Shown here piece by piece: positions 38,094-48,033 of a stretch of 64,000 bases of DNA. The translations under genes and the position numbers were made by a program. Under the pieces are notes generated by a model. It had not been told where the DNA came from. It saw only the letters and a program-made list of their open reading frames with translations, and ran no database searches. Location: positions 868,001 to 932,000 of the forward strand of contig NZ_CP116968.1 in the NCBI RefSeq assembly GCF_032051675.1. Direction: 5' to 3'. The DNA is from Candidatus Nitrospira neomarina (lineage in GTDB: Bacteria > Nitrospirota > Nitrospiria > Nitrospirales > UBA8639). The number at the start of each line of letters is the position of its first letter. Position 1 is the stretch's first letter.

Positions 38094-39786
38094 GGTCCTT
38101 CTGGCGAGCCGCTCGCCTGTTATAGATCATCGCGTAAACGCAGGGCACAAACAGTAGGGTAAAAACGGTGGCAACAAGTAAGCCGCCGATGACGGCGCGT
38201 CCCAGAGGCGCATTCGTGGAATACCCTGTCGCCATAGGGACCATCCCGAAAATCATGGCTGAGGCCGTCATGAGCACGGGTCGGAAGCGGGTCACTCCGG
38301 CTTCCATTGCGGCCTGCAATGCATCGCCATGATCTTTGAGCCTGTCGCGCGCATAGGATACGACAAGGATTGAATTGGCGGTTGCTGTGCCCATGGTCAT
38401 AATGGCGCCCGTGAGGGCGGGCTCCGAAAGCCGCGTATGGGTCAGGAACAAGGCCCAGGCAATGCCCGCCAGCGCGCCGGGGAGAGCTGTAATAATAATG
38501 AAAGGATCCAGCCAGGATTGGAAGTTGACGACAATCAGCAGATAGATCAGCATGACCGCTGCGAGAAGTCCGAGGATCAGTTCGAAATACGCGTCGTGCA
38601 TCAGTGATGCCTGGCCGTGGATTTCAAGCTCAGCGGTGCGTGGCTTCTCGTCTTCCATGCTTTTGGCGACCTTCTGGACATCCGCCAATACACCGCCGAG
38701 GTCTCGTCCTTCGGCGGATATATAGATGTTGAACAGCGGCATAATGTTCCCGTGCGTGATCACGCCCGGCGTGCCCGTCGCGGTAATATCGGCCAAATTT
38801 CCGAGGAGCTGCACTTCCTGCCCCTTCGGATCTTTCGAGTCGCTCGCGGACTCGACCGGGATAGTCTTGAGACTGTTGACACTGTTGATCTGTGGTTGCG
38901 GCGTATAGACATTAATCAGGTACGACATGCCGGTACTGGGATCGAGCCAATAGATCTGATCGGTTTGTTGGCTTCCGGCGGTCGTCATGAGCAGATTGTC
39001 CGCCATTTCCTTGAGGGACCTGTTGACCCCGAGTCCGAACGTGCGATTGCCTTCGACCATGAGAGTTGGCGTGCGCATCGTCTGCTGGATCACCACGTCT
39101 GCGGCACCGGGAATCTCGCGAAACTTGCCCACCAATTGACGGGCGAACTCATAATTGGGGTACATGTCGGGGCCGTTGATTTGCACATCGATCGGCGCAG
39201 GCGCCCCAAAATTAAGAATTTTTGCAGTCAGATCGGACGGTTGGAAGGTGAATTCGGTTCCAGGATAGCGCTCCCTCAAGCCCTTGCGGAGAATTTGCCG
39301 ATAATCCCAGACCGGGGATTTTTCATCATTCAGGAGGATCGTCAAGTCACAATCCTGTGAGCCGATCGTTGGCGTCGGAATGAAAGCGAGGTTATGCGGT
39401 CCGACCGGCAGGCCGCAATTACTGACGATGTTTTCAACTTTACCGGGCAACAACTCCTGGATGGTGTTGGAGACAAGAGTGGCAATGCGTCCTGATACCT
39501 CAATGCGTGTTCCGAGAGGTGCCCGCATATGCATCGTCATGACGCTCGACCTGATCTCGGGAAAGTAATCCCGCCCGAGAAAGAAAAAGAGGGACATGGA
39601 AGCCACGGCGATGGCCAGAGAGGTCGCGACGAAGACCTGCCGGTTGGCAATCACCTGTTCAAGTAGCGCACTATAGCGCCCGCGGAACCGGTTGAAGCCC
39701 CGTTCGAACCCGTTCTGAAAGCGGACGAAGATGTTGGCCGATGATTCCGTTCCGTTCTCTCCGTGGGGTTCATGCGGCTGCGACAT
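38077..39786 (-). CDS. RND permease system 2, C-terminal half (split gene)
   Basis: 569 aa equal to residues ~500-1061 of the system 1 permease: cytosolic linker, TM7, second periplasmic loop (~70-360) and TM8-12 (~370-560). It starts MSQPHEPHGENGTESSANIF, with AAGGA five bases before the ATG. The start lies within the last codons of the N-half (17-nt overlap, different frame). The break falls in the cytosolic loop between TM6 and TM7, where two halves could still assemble. One base change in frame would fuse them into a 1060-residue pump matching the paralogue. Confidence 0.88.
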   Translation of the reverse strand: MSQPHEPHGENGTESSANIFVRFQNGFERGFNRFRGRYSALLEQVIANRQVFVATSLAIAVASMSLFFFLGRDYFPEIRSSVMTMHMRAPLGTRIEVSGRIATLVSNTIQELLPGKVENIVSNCGLPVGPHNLAFIPTPTIGSQDCDLTILLNDEKSPVWDYRQILRKGLRERYPGTEFTFQPSDLTAKILNFGAPAPIDVQINGPDMYPNYEFARQLVGKFREIPGAADVVIQQTMRTPTLMVEGNRTFGLGVNRSLKEMADNLLMTTAGSQQTDQIYWLDPSTGMSYLINVYTPQPQINSVNSLKTIPVESASDSKDPKGQEVQLLGNLADITATGTPGVITHGNIMPLFNIYISAEGRDLGGVLADVQKVAKSMEDEKPRTAELEIHGQASLMHDAYFELILGLLAAVMLIYLLIVVNFQSWLDPFIIITALPGALAGIAWALFLTHTRLSEPALTGAIMTMGTATANSILVVSYARDRLKDHGDALQAAMEAGVTRFRPVLMTASAMIFGMVPMATGYSTNAPLGRAVIGGLLVATVFTLLFVPCVYAMIYNRRAARQKDHAYHA

Positions 39787-41269
39787 GGTGATCCTTCAGC
39801 ATATATTTTGCCATGGTCGGCACGAGTGTTCGTGACAGGATAAAGGACGCCAGCATTGCAATGATGACCGCTTCCGCCATGGGTTTGAACAGGTAACCGG
39901 CGACGCCGCCAAGCTGGAAGAGCGGGAGCCAGACGATTGCGATGCAGAGGGTGGCGACGAGGGTCGGGACGACGATCTCGTTGGCGGCATCGATGATGGC
40001 TTGTTCGAGGGGTTTGCCCATTTCGATATGGCGATCGATATTCTCGATCATCACGGTTGCATCGTCGACCAGAATGCCGACGGCCAGTGCCAAACCGCCC
40101 AAGGTCATAACATTGATCGTTTCTTCGAGCAGATGCAGCCCGATAATGGCGGTCAGAATAGACAGCGGGATCGAGGTCCAGACGATGACCGTGGCGCGCC
40201 ATGAACCAAGCAGCAACAGCACGATGATGCCGACCAGCCCACCGGCCATGAGCATTTCATGCAAGACATCCGAAATCGAATCTTTCACGAACGTCGAGGC
40301 ATCGTCGATGAGCTTGATCTCCACCCCCTCCGGAGAAATCTGCTCGGCGCGCGGGATCATCTTCTTGATGCCATCGACGACGTCAAGAGTCGAGGCTTCG
40401 GTGCTCTTCATCGCGACGAGGATGACGGTCTGTTTGCCCTTCACCAGTACCGCGTTTTGTTGGACACGACCCATGAGGCGCACCGTGGCTACGTCGCGCA
40501 GGTAGACGAATGCGTTGCCTTCACGCTTGATCGGGAAATCGGCGAAATCCTCAATCTTCAACGGTGAGGCGTTTGTGAGGACGATCCAGTCGGTCTCCTT
40601 GATCTTGATGTCGCCGGACGGTAGCACGAGGTATTGTTGCATGAGCGCTTTGTGAATGTCCGCCGGAGTGAGTTGACGGGCGAGCAATTTCTGCTGATCG
40701 AGGTTGACCATAACCTGCATATCCTGGCCGCCGTATGGGTGTGGCAGGACAATCCCCGGTACCGTCACGAGCAGGGGGCGGATTCGCATGTAGACGAGAT
40801 TATAGAGTTCGGCCGGCGTCAGGTGATCGGAGCTGATTTGGAGCATGGCCACCGGAATAGAGGAGGGGGCAAGACGCATAACCATGGGCGGCGAAATATC
40901 GGGTGGGAGCGCATTGACGACGTTCTGTGCAATACCCACGATATCCGCTTCAGCCCTGCCCACGTCGACTCCATCCTGGAGGAAAATATTCGTGATGCTG
41001 CTGCCGAAGTAAGAATGGCTATGGATATACTTGATGCCTTCCACCGTCGAAGTCAGGAAGCGTTCGAACAGATACGTGATGCGCCCTTCTACCTGCTGCG
41101 GAAGCATGCCGGAATAGATCCAGACTACAGAGGTGACGGGAATCGTGATATCCGGAAAGATGTCGGTGGGCATGTGGCGCACCGTCATAACCCCCAAGAG
41201 CACGATGAGGATGGTCATAACCACGAAGGTGTACGGGCGTCGCAGAGCAATGAGGACGATCTGGTTCAT
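39770..41269 (-). CDS. RND permease system 2, N-terminal half (split gene)
   Basis: 499 aa covering TM1 (~10-30), the first periplasmic loop and TM2-6, including the TM4 relay motif LALAVGILVDDATVMIENI. It ends KDHHVAAA, just after the TM6-equivalent SFILSRTLVPTMAKYML. In system 1 the matching site reads ANHHESQSPEDGRG and continues. It overlaps the C-half by 17 nt. First gene of the operon. Confidence 0.88.
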   Translation of the reverse strand: MNQIVLIALRRPYTFVVMTILIVLLGVMTVRHMPTDIFPDITIPVTSVVWIYSGMLPQQVEGRITYLFERFLTSTVEGIKYIHSHSYFGSSITNIFLQDGVDVGRAEADIVGIAQNVVNALPPDISPPMVMRLAPSSIPVAMLQISSDHLTPAELYNLVYMRIRPLLVTVPGIVLPHPYGGQDMQVMVNLDQQKLLARQLTPADIHKALMQQYLVLPSGDIKIKETDWIVLTNASPLKIEDFADFPIKREGNAFVYLRDVATVRLMGRVQQNAVLVKGKQTVILVAMKSTEASTLDVVDGIKKMIPRAEQISPEGVEIKLIDDASTFVKDSISDVLHEMLMAGGLVGIIVLLLLGSWRATVIVWTSIPLSILTAIIGLHLLEETINVMTLGGLALAVGILVDDATVMIENIDRHIEMGKPLEQAIIDAANEIVVPTLVATLCIAIVWLPLFQLGGVAGYLFKPMAEAVIIAMLASFILSRTLVPTMAKYMLKDHHVAAA

Positions 41270-41938
41270 GCACGTAGCCTCCCAAAAACAGATTGAGTTT
41301 CTGTCATGTTAATCATCACTGAGCTAAATGACCTCTTTGGTTTCTGTGATCCGGGTATCATCCACTGATCAAAGCCTTTCCTCTAGCGCCAAGCAAAATC
41401 CTTACCAAATTGAATTGCCTGGATATCACAGGTCATTCACGGCAGCTTGCTCGCACGTTATCGTCGCCATCAGCTCTACGTCGAAAGTTTTGAACAGCAC
41501 TGGTTGAAGAATGCGGAAGGGTTTTTGCACTGAGCGCAATGTGCGGAATCTCACATGGTAGAACGCTCGCCATAGGCGATTAGAGTGAACAACATAGAGA
41601 TTTCTTTAAAAATTTTAAGGTGAACCGAGTTTCTTTATTCCATCTTCTGGATCCGACAATGGGTATTGATTTTGCTATTACTCCAAGTTAGTTCATTCAA
41701 CTATCAAAAAGTCGAAGGGCATGATAACAGGCTGAGATGTTTTGCTGGGACCTAATCGTTCTTGTGTAATGGGGAGATTAGATGCGCGCAAGATGCGATG
41801 CATGGAGGGGTCCATATGGGGATGCAAATGCACACGCAGAAATCATCCCTTCAGATCTCTCTGATTGAGAATTGATTCAGCCTCATTTATTCATTCTTTG
41901 GTAAGACCCCTGATGAGAGGGTTAGAAAGTGGAGAATC
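41270..41938. other. Intergenic region between RND operon 2 and the ModA-like gene
   Basis: About 670 bases holding the divergent promoters of RND operon 2 (minus) and the ModA-like gene (plus). The RND side shares the element at 41402 with operon 1. No gene seen. Confidence 0.5.
41402..41413 (-). promoter_or_regulatory. Shared upstream element of RND operon 2
   Basis: The same TCAATTTGGTAA as at 33991, 133 bp upstream of the permease N-half start. Flanking sequence (gcg..agca.aa to the left, ttgcc or ttacc to the right) is also partly conserved between the two sites. Confidence 0.4.
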
Positions 41939-42742
41939 ATGATGGGAAGTCGGAAATTTGGTATGGCGATAGCCCTGATAGGGAGCATCTTCGGTGTCGT
42001 GGCAACTGGAGCGAGTGTTCAGGCTGAAGCTCTGACGATTGGGGCTGCTCCAAGCTTGAGGTCGGCATTACAGGAAATTGTGCCGATGTTTGAGAAAGAA
42101 TATGGTGCGGCCGTCAAGGTCGTGTACGGTCCGTCGCAAACAATGCGCAAACAAATTGAACAGGGAGCGGCGATCGATCTGTTCCTCCCTGCGGCGGTAG
42201 AGGAGGTTGAAAAACTCCAACACAAGGGGCTGACTCTCAACGGAGGGCCTCGGATCTATGCACAGACCAGTCTCGTACTTGTCATGTCGGCGACCTCACG
42301 CGTTATCCCGGTCGCCTTTCACGAGGCTCAGCCCGATGGAGCCACCCGTATGGTCTTGGGAAATCCAAAAACTTCGTCGTTGGGGGAAATCACGGTCCGG
42401 GCACTCACTAAATCCGATCCTGCGTATAAGAGTCGGTTCAAGCTTCTACAAGCAGACCACGCTGGGGATATCATGAACTTGATTCACACGGGGAGGGCAG
42501 ACCTGGGCATCGTCTATCGGGTAGATGCGATCAACAATCCGGACGTGCGCATCATTGATGAAAATCCGGGCAGCACGCCCATACCGGTCCGCTTAGGGGA
42601 AGCGGTGGTGTGGACTTGTCGGAAAGCATCCTTGAATGTGGCAAAAGAATTTTTTGATTACATCATGAGTCCTCGCGTACAAAAGCTCCTACTCAAATAT
42701 GGCTTTGATCATAGTTTCGATTCCGTGTCATCGAATGGGTGA
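41939..42742 (+). CDS. ModA-like periplasmic substrate-binding protein (orphan)
   Basis: 267 aa with a Sec signal peptide ending near VQAEA (~residue 30). ModA features: IGAAPSLRSALQEI, YGPSQTMRKQIEQGAAIDLFL, GNPKTSSLGEITVRAL and a late ADLGIVYRVDA. ModA binds molybdate or tungstate for ModBC import, but no modB or modC is adjacent. It may serve a distant transporter or another oxyanion. GGAGAA precedes ATG 41939 (a second ATG follows directly). Confidence 0.82.
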   Translation: MMGSRKFGMAIALIGSIFGVVATGASVQAEALTIGAAPSLRSALQEIVPMFEKEYGAAVKVVYGPSQTMRKQIEQGAAIDLFLPAAVEEVEKLQHKGLTLNGGPRIYAQTSLVLVMSATSRVIPVAFHEAQPDGATRMVLGNPKTSSLGEITVRALTKSDPAYKSRFKLLQADHAGDIMNLIHTGRADLGIVYRVDAINNPDVRIIDENPGSTPIPVRLGEAVVWTCRKASLNVAKEFFDYIMSPRVQKLLLKYGFDHSFDSVSSNG

Positions 42743-42826
42743 CGCCGAGGGCCAGAACTCATCCAAGAAATTTTCGGAGCAGGTTCAAGTGAGCCCGACG
42801 TTCCACGAGGGATGAAGGCAGACTCG

Positions 42827-43501
42827 TTATGCTTGCAGCATGACGGGATTATGCCAACCTCCGTCGGTTTGGATGAGCTCGTTCGCTTCTTTCGGCCCCC
42901 AGCTGCCGCGCTTGTAGGGACAGAAACGAATTGGCGAAGCGAAAATAGAGGATATTCATGATCTCTTCTTTCCCAAGGAAGTGGTCGATACGGAAGATCG
43001 AGTTCTCCGGGAATGCAGATCGTGCGATGCGGTTGGGGCTGCGTGCTGAGGCCCGATCACGCCCGAACGGCTTTTCAACGATTATCCGCGCCTGATCGGG
43101 AAGACCTGCGGCATTGAGCCTTTTGATTACGGTCGCGAATAAGTCTGGTGGAATGGCGAGTTAATGCGCCGGGCGTAGGGCATGGCCTAGTGCCTGCTTG
43201 AGCGCGAGGAAGGTCGCCGGGTCATTGTAAACGCCCCCACGTACTGCATGTGAGAAAGCAAGTGACTGAGGGCGATACGGTCATCAATTTTGCCGGCCTG
43301 CTTGATGCTCTCCCTCGGGTGTTTACGTAATTGCGCCAGGCTCCAGTGTGGGACCGCGACGCCGATCAGTGGCACCGTCAGTGTCTTGTGTTTCGCCATT
43401 GCATAGAGCGCAGGAAAAATCTTTTTATGCGCCAGATCGCCCGATATTCCGAAGAACACCAGTGCGTCAGATCGCGTGCCATCGCCTGTGGTCCTGTTCA
43501 T
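42827..43501 (-). pseudogene. zwf: Broken glucose-6-phosphate dehydrogenase
   Basis: Three kinds of damage are visible. The start (ATG 43501, with GAGGAA upstream) reads DALVFFGISGDLAHKKIFPA, the NADP-binding N-terminus. The frame shifts in a G-run near 43235, after SHMQYVG. The continuing frame reads VYNDPATFLALKQALGHALR, then meets an in-frame TAA at 43161-43163 (where Tyr is expected in AHYLAIPP). It goes on through VEKPFGRD and FRIDHFLGKEEIMNILYFRF, with the active-site RIDHxLGK motif. At about 42915 a deletion joins it, in yet another frame, to the natural C-terminus WGPKEANELIQTDGGWHNP. About half of the ~500-aa enzyme is missing. Third gene of tkt-gnd-zwf. Confidence 0.92.
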
Positions 43502-43511
43502 CTCTGATTCC

Positions 43512-44525
43512 TCATTCCTTCTTTTCATCATGCCCGCCGAACTGTTTCCGCATGGCGGAGAGGAGTCGGTTGGCATAGTCGGCCTCACCCCTGGATTCAA
43601 ATCGCCCGAAGAGCGCTGCGTTGATCACCGGCGTCGGCACGCCCTCGTCAATCGCAGCCAGCGCCGTCCAGCGCCCTTCGCCGGAATCCGAGACCTGCCC
43701 TGAAAAGCCGGTCAGCTCCGAATCATCAACCAACGCGGCCGCAGTCAAATCGAGCAGCCAGGAGGACACCACACTGCCCCGACGCCATACCTCGGCGACC
43801 TGACCCACGTCGATCTGGTACTGATAGGCCTCCGGGTCACGCAGCGGAGTCGTCTCGGCATCCTGCGCCCGGGGATGTAACCCGACGTCGGCGTGCTTGA
43901 GGATGTTGAGGCCTTCGGCATAGGCCGCCATGATGCCATACTCTATTCCGTTGTGGACCATCTTCACGAAGTGTCCTGCACCGGGCGGGCCGCAGTGCAA
44001 ATAGCCCTCTTCCGCGGGAATTGAGGCACCGTTCCTTCCGGGGGTGCGAGGCGCCGACTTGATCCCCGGCGCAATCGTTTTGAAAATCGGATCCAGGTGC
44101 TTAACGACATCTTCCTCTCCGCCGATCATCAGACAGTAGCCGCGCTCAAGTCCGAAGACTCCTCCGCTGGTGCCGCAGTCGACATAGTGAATGCCGCGGA
44201 TTTTGAGAGCCTTCGCTCGCTCAAGATCGTCGCGGTAATACGTGTTGCCGCCGTCAATGATGATATCGCCTGCCTCCATGCGCGAGGCTAGTTCCTGTAC
44301 TGTCTCGCCAGCCACTGCGGCGGGTACCATCACCCAGGCGGCGCGCGGCTTGGAAAGTTTGGCGATGAATTCGTCAAGCGAGGCGGTGCCCTGTACACCT
44401 CGGCCCTCAAGCTCTTTCACGACAGCGCGGTTTCTATCGTAGACCACACAGGTATGGCCATTGTTTGTCAGGCGTCGGACCAGGTTCGCGCCCATTCGTC
44501 CAAGACCGATCATGCCAAGTTGCAT
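43512..44525 (-). CDS. gnd: 6-phosphogluconate dehydrogenase (decarboxylating, short type)
   Basis: Converts 6-phosphogluconate to ribulose-5-P, CO2 and NAD(P)H. ATG 44525 is chosen (GGAGAG upstream; the N-terminus MQLGMIGLGRMG starts at once with the Rossmann GxGxxG); the in-frame extension to 44882 is antisense to tkt coding sequence and is rejected. 337 aa, the short bacterial type. VDCGTSGGVFGLERGYCLMIGG (in part) and HFVKMVHNGIEYG carry the catalytic Lys region. Followed 10 nt later by the broken zwf. Confidence 0.93.
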   Translation of the reverse strand: MQLGMIGLGRMGANLVRRLTNNGHTCVVYDRNRAVVKELEGRGVQGTASLDEFIAKLSKPRAAWVMVPAAVAGETVQELASRMEAGDIIIDGGNTYYRDDLERAKALKIRGIHYVDCGTSGGVFGLERGYCLMIGGEEDVVKHLDPIFKTIAPGIKSAPRTPGRNGASIPAEEGYLHCGPPGAGHFVKMVHNGIEYGIMAAYAEGLNILKHADVGLHPRAQDAETTPLRDPEAYQYQIDVGQVAEVWRRGSVVSSWLLDLTAAALVDDSELTGFSGQVSDSGEGRWTALAAIDEGVPTPVINAALFGRFESRGEADYANRLLSAMRKQFGGHDEKKE

Positions 44526-44568
44526 CGTGTCTCTCCTTCCTAAAATGGGTATTCGTGTCTTCCGATCT

Positions 44569-46653
44569 TCAACGTGTCGTTTCCAGTAGAGCCAGAGCCC
44601 TTCTGCATACATTGGCGACAGTGAAGCCATACTCTCGCATGACAATTGCGCCGGGGGCCGATGCACCAAAATGATCCACGGCGAGCACGTCACCATGGTT
44701 GCCGACATAGCGGGACCAACCCTGAGACACTCCGGCTTCGACCGCAAGTCTTGCGCCGACTGCCCCCGGCAATACCGTGTTACGGTATTCCTGGGACTGG
44801 GCTTCAAACAGTTCCCAACTCGGCATCGAGACGAGGCGCACCTGGTATTGTTGTTCCTGAAGTTTCTGTCGCGCTTCCACAATCAGCGGAACTTCAGACC
44901 CGCTGGCGATCAGAATGAGATCAGGATTTCCCTTCGGGGCATCGGCCAGGATATATCCACCGCGCTGCAGGCCAGCTGCAGCGGAAAACTCTGTGCGGTC
45001 GAGCGTCGGCACCGATTGTCGCGTCAGGATTAAAGCCACCGGGCGATCCCGTGTTTCGATGGCAACGCGCCAAGCCACCGCCGTCTCGTTGGCGTCGCCG
45101 GGACGGATCACGATCAGATTCGGAATCGCCCGAAGGCTGGCGACCTGTTCCACGGATTGGTGGGTTGGGCCGTCTTCACCTAGTGCGAGGCTGTCATGCG
45201 TGAACACATAGACCACCTGTAACCCCATCAGCGCGGCGAGTCGGATCGGCGGCCGCATGTAATCGGAGAAGGTCAGAAATGTGGCCCCGAATGGGAGGGT
45301 GCCTCCGTGCGTGGCCATGCCGTTCATGATGGCACCCATTGCATGCTCCCGAACCCCGAACTGGAGATTACGGCCGGCATAACTCCATCCGCCGCCTGCC
45401 GATCCTTGTAGATCACCGACTGCCATGGACGAATGCCCAAAATTGCCGGCTTCGGTTAATTCCGTGAACGTGGAAGGATTCAAGTCAGCCGAGCCTCCGA
45501 TCAGGCCAGGGAGTGTCCTGCTGATTTCGTCCATTATTTTTCCCGAGGCGACGCGGGTGGCTAAGCCTTTGGCATCGACGGGAAATTGCGGGATGTTCGC
45601 GTCCCAGCCCTGGGGTAATTCGCCCTGGATGAGTAAGCGAAGTTCTTGGGCAAGGTCCGGATATTCTTTTTCATATGCCGCAAACGTCGCATGCCATTCC
45701 GATTCCGTTTGGCGACCCTGGTCAATGGCCTGGCGGCAATGCTGCTCGACTGCATCCGGAACAAGAAATGGCGGGTCGACAGGCCAGCCGAGCTTCTGCT
45801 TTGTTAGTCTCACTTCCTCCTCGCCTAGTGGGGAACCATGCGCGTGAAAGGTGTCTTGTTTGTTGGGGGAACCATAGCCAATATGCGTTCGCACGAGGAT
45901 CAGTGAGGGTCGTGCTGTGTCCTGACGCGCCGCATGGAAAGCGCGGTCGATAGCGTTGACGTCGTTGCCGTCCTCGACCGTTTGCGTGTGCCAGCCATAC
46001 GCCGCAAATCGTTTGGCGCGGTCCTCGGTGAACGTGAGTTCTGTGGACGCGGCGAGGGTGATCCGATTATCGTCGTATAGATAGATCAGCTTGTCCAGTT
46101 TCAAATGACCCGCAAGCGATGCTGTTTCGGCCGCCACGCCTTCCATCAGGTCACCGTCGCTGACCAGCCCGTAGGTGTAATGATGTATGATCTCGAATCC
46201 GGGTCGATTGTAACGGCCGGCGAGATACGCTTCGGCGATGGCCATGCCCACTCCATTGCCGAATCCCTGACCGAGCGGGCCTGTGGTAGTTTCAACGCCG
46301 GGGGTTACCCCTCGCTCGGGATGACCCGGCGTGAGGCTGCCCCATTGGCGAAACTGTTTGATCTGATCGAGCGGCAAATCATAACCGGTGAGATAGAGCA
46401 AGCTGTACAACAGCATCGACCCGTGTCCGGCCGACAGAACGAATCGGTCTCGATTGAACCAGTGAGGGTTGGAGGGGTTATGTTGAAGAAATCGTGTCCA
46501 CAGGACATAGGCCATCGGGGCCGCGCCCAGTGGGAGGCCCGGGTGACCACTGTTGGCCTTTTGCACGGCATCCACCGACAAAAAACGAATCGTATTGATC
46601 GACAATTGCTCCAATTGTGCCGGACTGAGAGTGGTTGCTTCTGTGGTATTCAT
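44569..46653 (-). CDS. tkt: Transketolase
   Basis: TPP-dependent transfer of two-carbon units in the non-oxidative pentose phosphate pathway. 694 aa with the full domain order. SGHPGLPLG (His37) and [14 protein letters not shown] (His77) bind substrate and cofactor. The TPP motif is SDGDLMEG (GDG 167-169) to YDDN (Asn196). Also present: [14 protein letters not shown] with catalytic Glu, and [23 protein letters not shown] precedes ATG 46653. First gene of a tkt-gnd-zwf unit. Confidence 0.96.
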   Translation of the reverse strand: MNTTEATTLSPAQLEQLSINTIRFLSVDAVQKANSGHPGLPLGAAPMAYVLWTRFLQHNPSNPHWFNRDRFVLSAGHGSMLLYSLLYLTGYDLPLDQIKQFRQWGSLTPGHPERGVTPGVETTTGPLGQGFGNGVGMAIAEAYLAGRYNRPGFEIIHHYTYGLVSDGDLMEGVAAETASLAGHLKLDKLIYLYDDNRITLAASTELTFTEDRAKRFAAYGWHTQTVEDGNDVNAIDRAFHAARQDTARPSLILVRTHIGYGSPNKQDTFHAHGSPLGEEEVRLTKQKLGWPVDPPFLVPDAVEQHCRQAIDQGRQTESEWHATFAAYEKEYPDLAQELRLLIQGELPQGWDANIPQFPVDAKGLATRVASGKIMDEISRTLPGLIGGSADLNPSTFTELTEAGNFGHSSMAVGDLQGSAGGGWSYAGRNLQFGVREHAMGAIMNGMATHGGTLPFGATFLTFSDYMRPPIRLAALMGLQVVYVFTHDSLALGEDGPTHQSVEQVASLRAIPNLIVIRPGDANETAVAWRVAIETRDRPVALILTRQSVPTLDRTEFSAAAGLQRGGYILADAPKGNPDLILIASGSEVPLIVEARQKLQEQQYQVRLVSMPSWELFEAQSQEYRNTVLPGAVGARLAVEAGVSQGWSRYVGNHGDVLAVDHFGASAPGAIVMREYGFTVANVCRRALALLETTR

Positions 46654-48033
46654 CGTACGTTTTCCTTGCAGGCTTCGTGTGATGGCCCCACCTCGATGAA
46701 TTCATGAGGGGCAAGACCATCCATTAAGGTGAGAGAATTTTTTGAGATTTTTTCCTTCAGTGTCTTCTTTACCGATCGCTATCGGATATCTCGACTGTGA
46801 ATGACTTCCAGGACATCGCTAAACAATTCTGACAAGTGGGTTTGCTCCTATCTGTACTCATGACAAGGAGGATTGCGTCAGGCGACCCCCGACAACTCAG
46901 CCGTTTTAATCTGTCCACTCGTTAGGATGCCCTGCTCATGTTGAAAATCCTCGTCCTTCAATCATTGTCCTATTTAACCGATGATCAAACGGAAGATCAA
47001 ATTTGTCACGGTAGTGCCGCGATTGTCCTGTCGGTCACTTTTTGGAAACATTCATATTCCATTCCGCGGGTGGTTGGCCCGATGCGTACCGGCCGGTCGA
47101 AGTCAGAGGACCCGTGAGCCCAGCTCTAAAGGCCAATGTGGAAAGGACCTTCTCCTCTCTGAACAGTCAAATCATGTTTGGGATTCACCAACTTTCCCGG
47201 GAGGATTCACAAGAAACGAACGATGTCGGTCGCGCTGGGAACTTTTAGCAAATTCCATTACGTATGCACTATCTTGCGGCCATCCTCTGAAAAGCAACGA
47301 AATGAACGGAAAAAGATGGCTGGCTAGACACAGGCAACAGGTCTCTTCGCGTCCTTCATGGCAGACTCGTCAAGGAAAATGAGTGCTCATGCATTCAATG
47401 ACGAACGCTGTGTTTATTCATATTTGATTCAATGAGAAAACCATTTAACTCTTCCCGGCGTAAGGTCATTTGATAGAAAAAAAGCCCGCCGGGAAGCCTC
47501 ATTAGGCTTCACGGGGTGTACGAATTCGAGTAAAACTGGATTGAATGGGACCGGTTACTTGAGGCCTGGTCGTAGAAAAGAAAAATGCTATGAGTGGTGC
47601 AGGAAAGAATCGCTTATTTTTTATTGTTGATTCCGACTTAGCGCACATGCCTACAGAGGGAATTGGGCGAGACAGGGAGAGAGCTGATAGAAAACCAGTT
47701 GGACAGGAAGATTAAGATGGCGGCAGTAGAGACGCCATCTCCGACGATTCCGGCAAATTATTGTGTGGCGTGAGAGATCATTGCGATGACGAGTGAGACT
47801 TCAGCGGTATTTGTCCTAAAAGGATCGGTCGTTCCCCGTGCACGGAAGTTCTCGAAGAGCACCCATGTCCATGAAAACTATTCCATCATGCCTCGGAGTT
47901 CTTGAGATGAACCGGAGAGAAAAAGTGTGATCCTTTTCACCCGAAATCAGGCTGAATACCCGGAGGTAGGGTGGTGGATGTCCCTCATGACATTTACCTG
48001 GCCAATTGGTCGGATGTTGCCATGCGTCTCATC
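46654..48033. other. Long intergenic region between trkH and tkt
   Basis: About 1.4 kb without a supported gene. It contains the tkt promoter region and a strong minus-strand terminator at 47477-47516. ORFs at 46981-47382 and 47042-47248 have no ribosome site or family features. A small RNA between trkH and the terminator is possible but not shown. Confidence 0.5.
47477..47516 (-). terminator. Terminator-like hairpin with overlapping alternative stem
   Basis: On the minus strand GAAGCC-taatga-GGCTTC (47493-47510) extends outward with a few more pairs and is followed by CGGCGGGC and T7. A second perfect 10-bp inverted repeat, CTTCCCGGCG (47451-47460) with CGCCGGGAAG (47487-47496), uses the same bases, so the two hairpins cannot form together. 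It is about 520 nt beyond the trkH stop. Confidence 0.6.

Noticed and set aside
44526-44882. N-terminal extension of 6-phosphogluconate dehydrogenase
   Set aside because: The extension runs into the end of tkt on the same strand in another frame, is Cys/Arg-rich, and the Rossmann fold starts properly at ATG 44525 with its own ribosome site.
46981-47382. 133-codon plus-strand ORF in the trkH-tkt gap
   Set aside because: Cys/Arg/Trp-rich with no family features and no ribosome site; overlapping ORFs in other frames are equally open.
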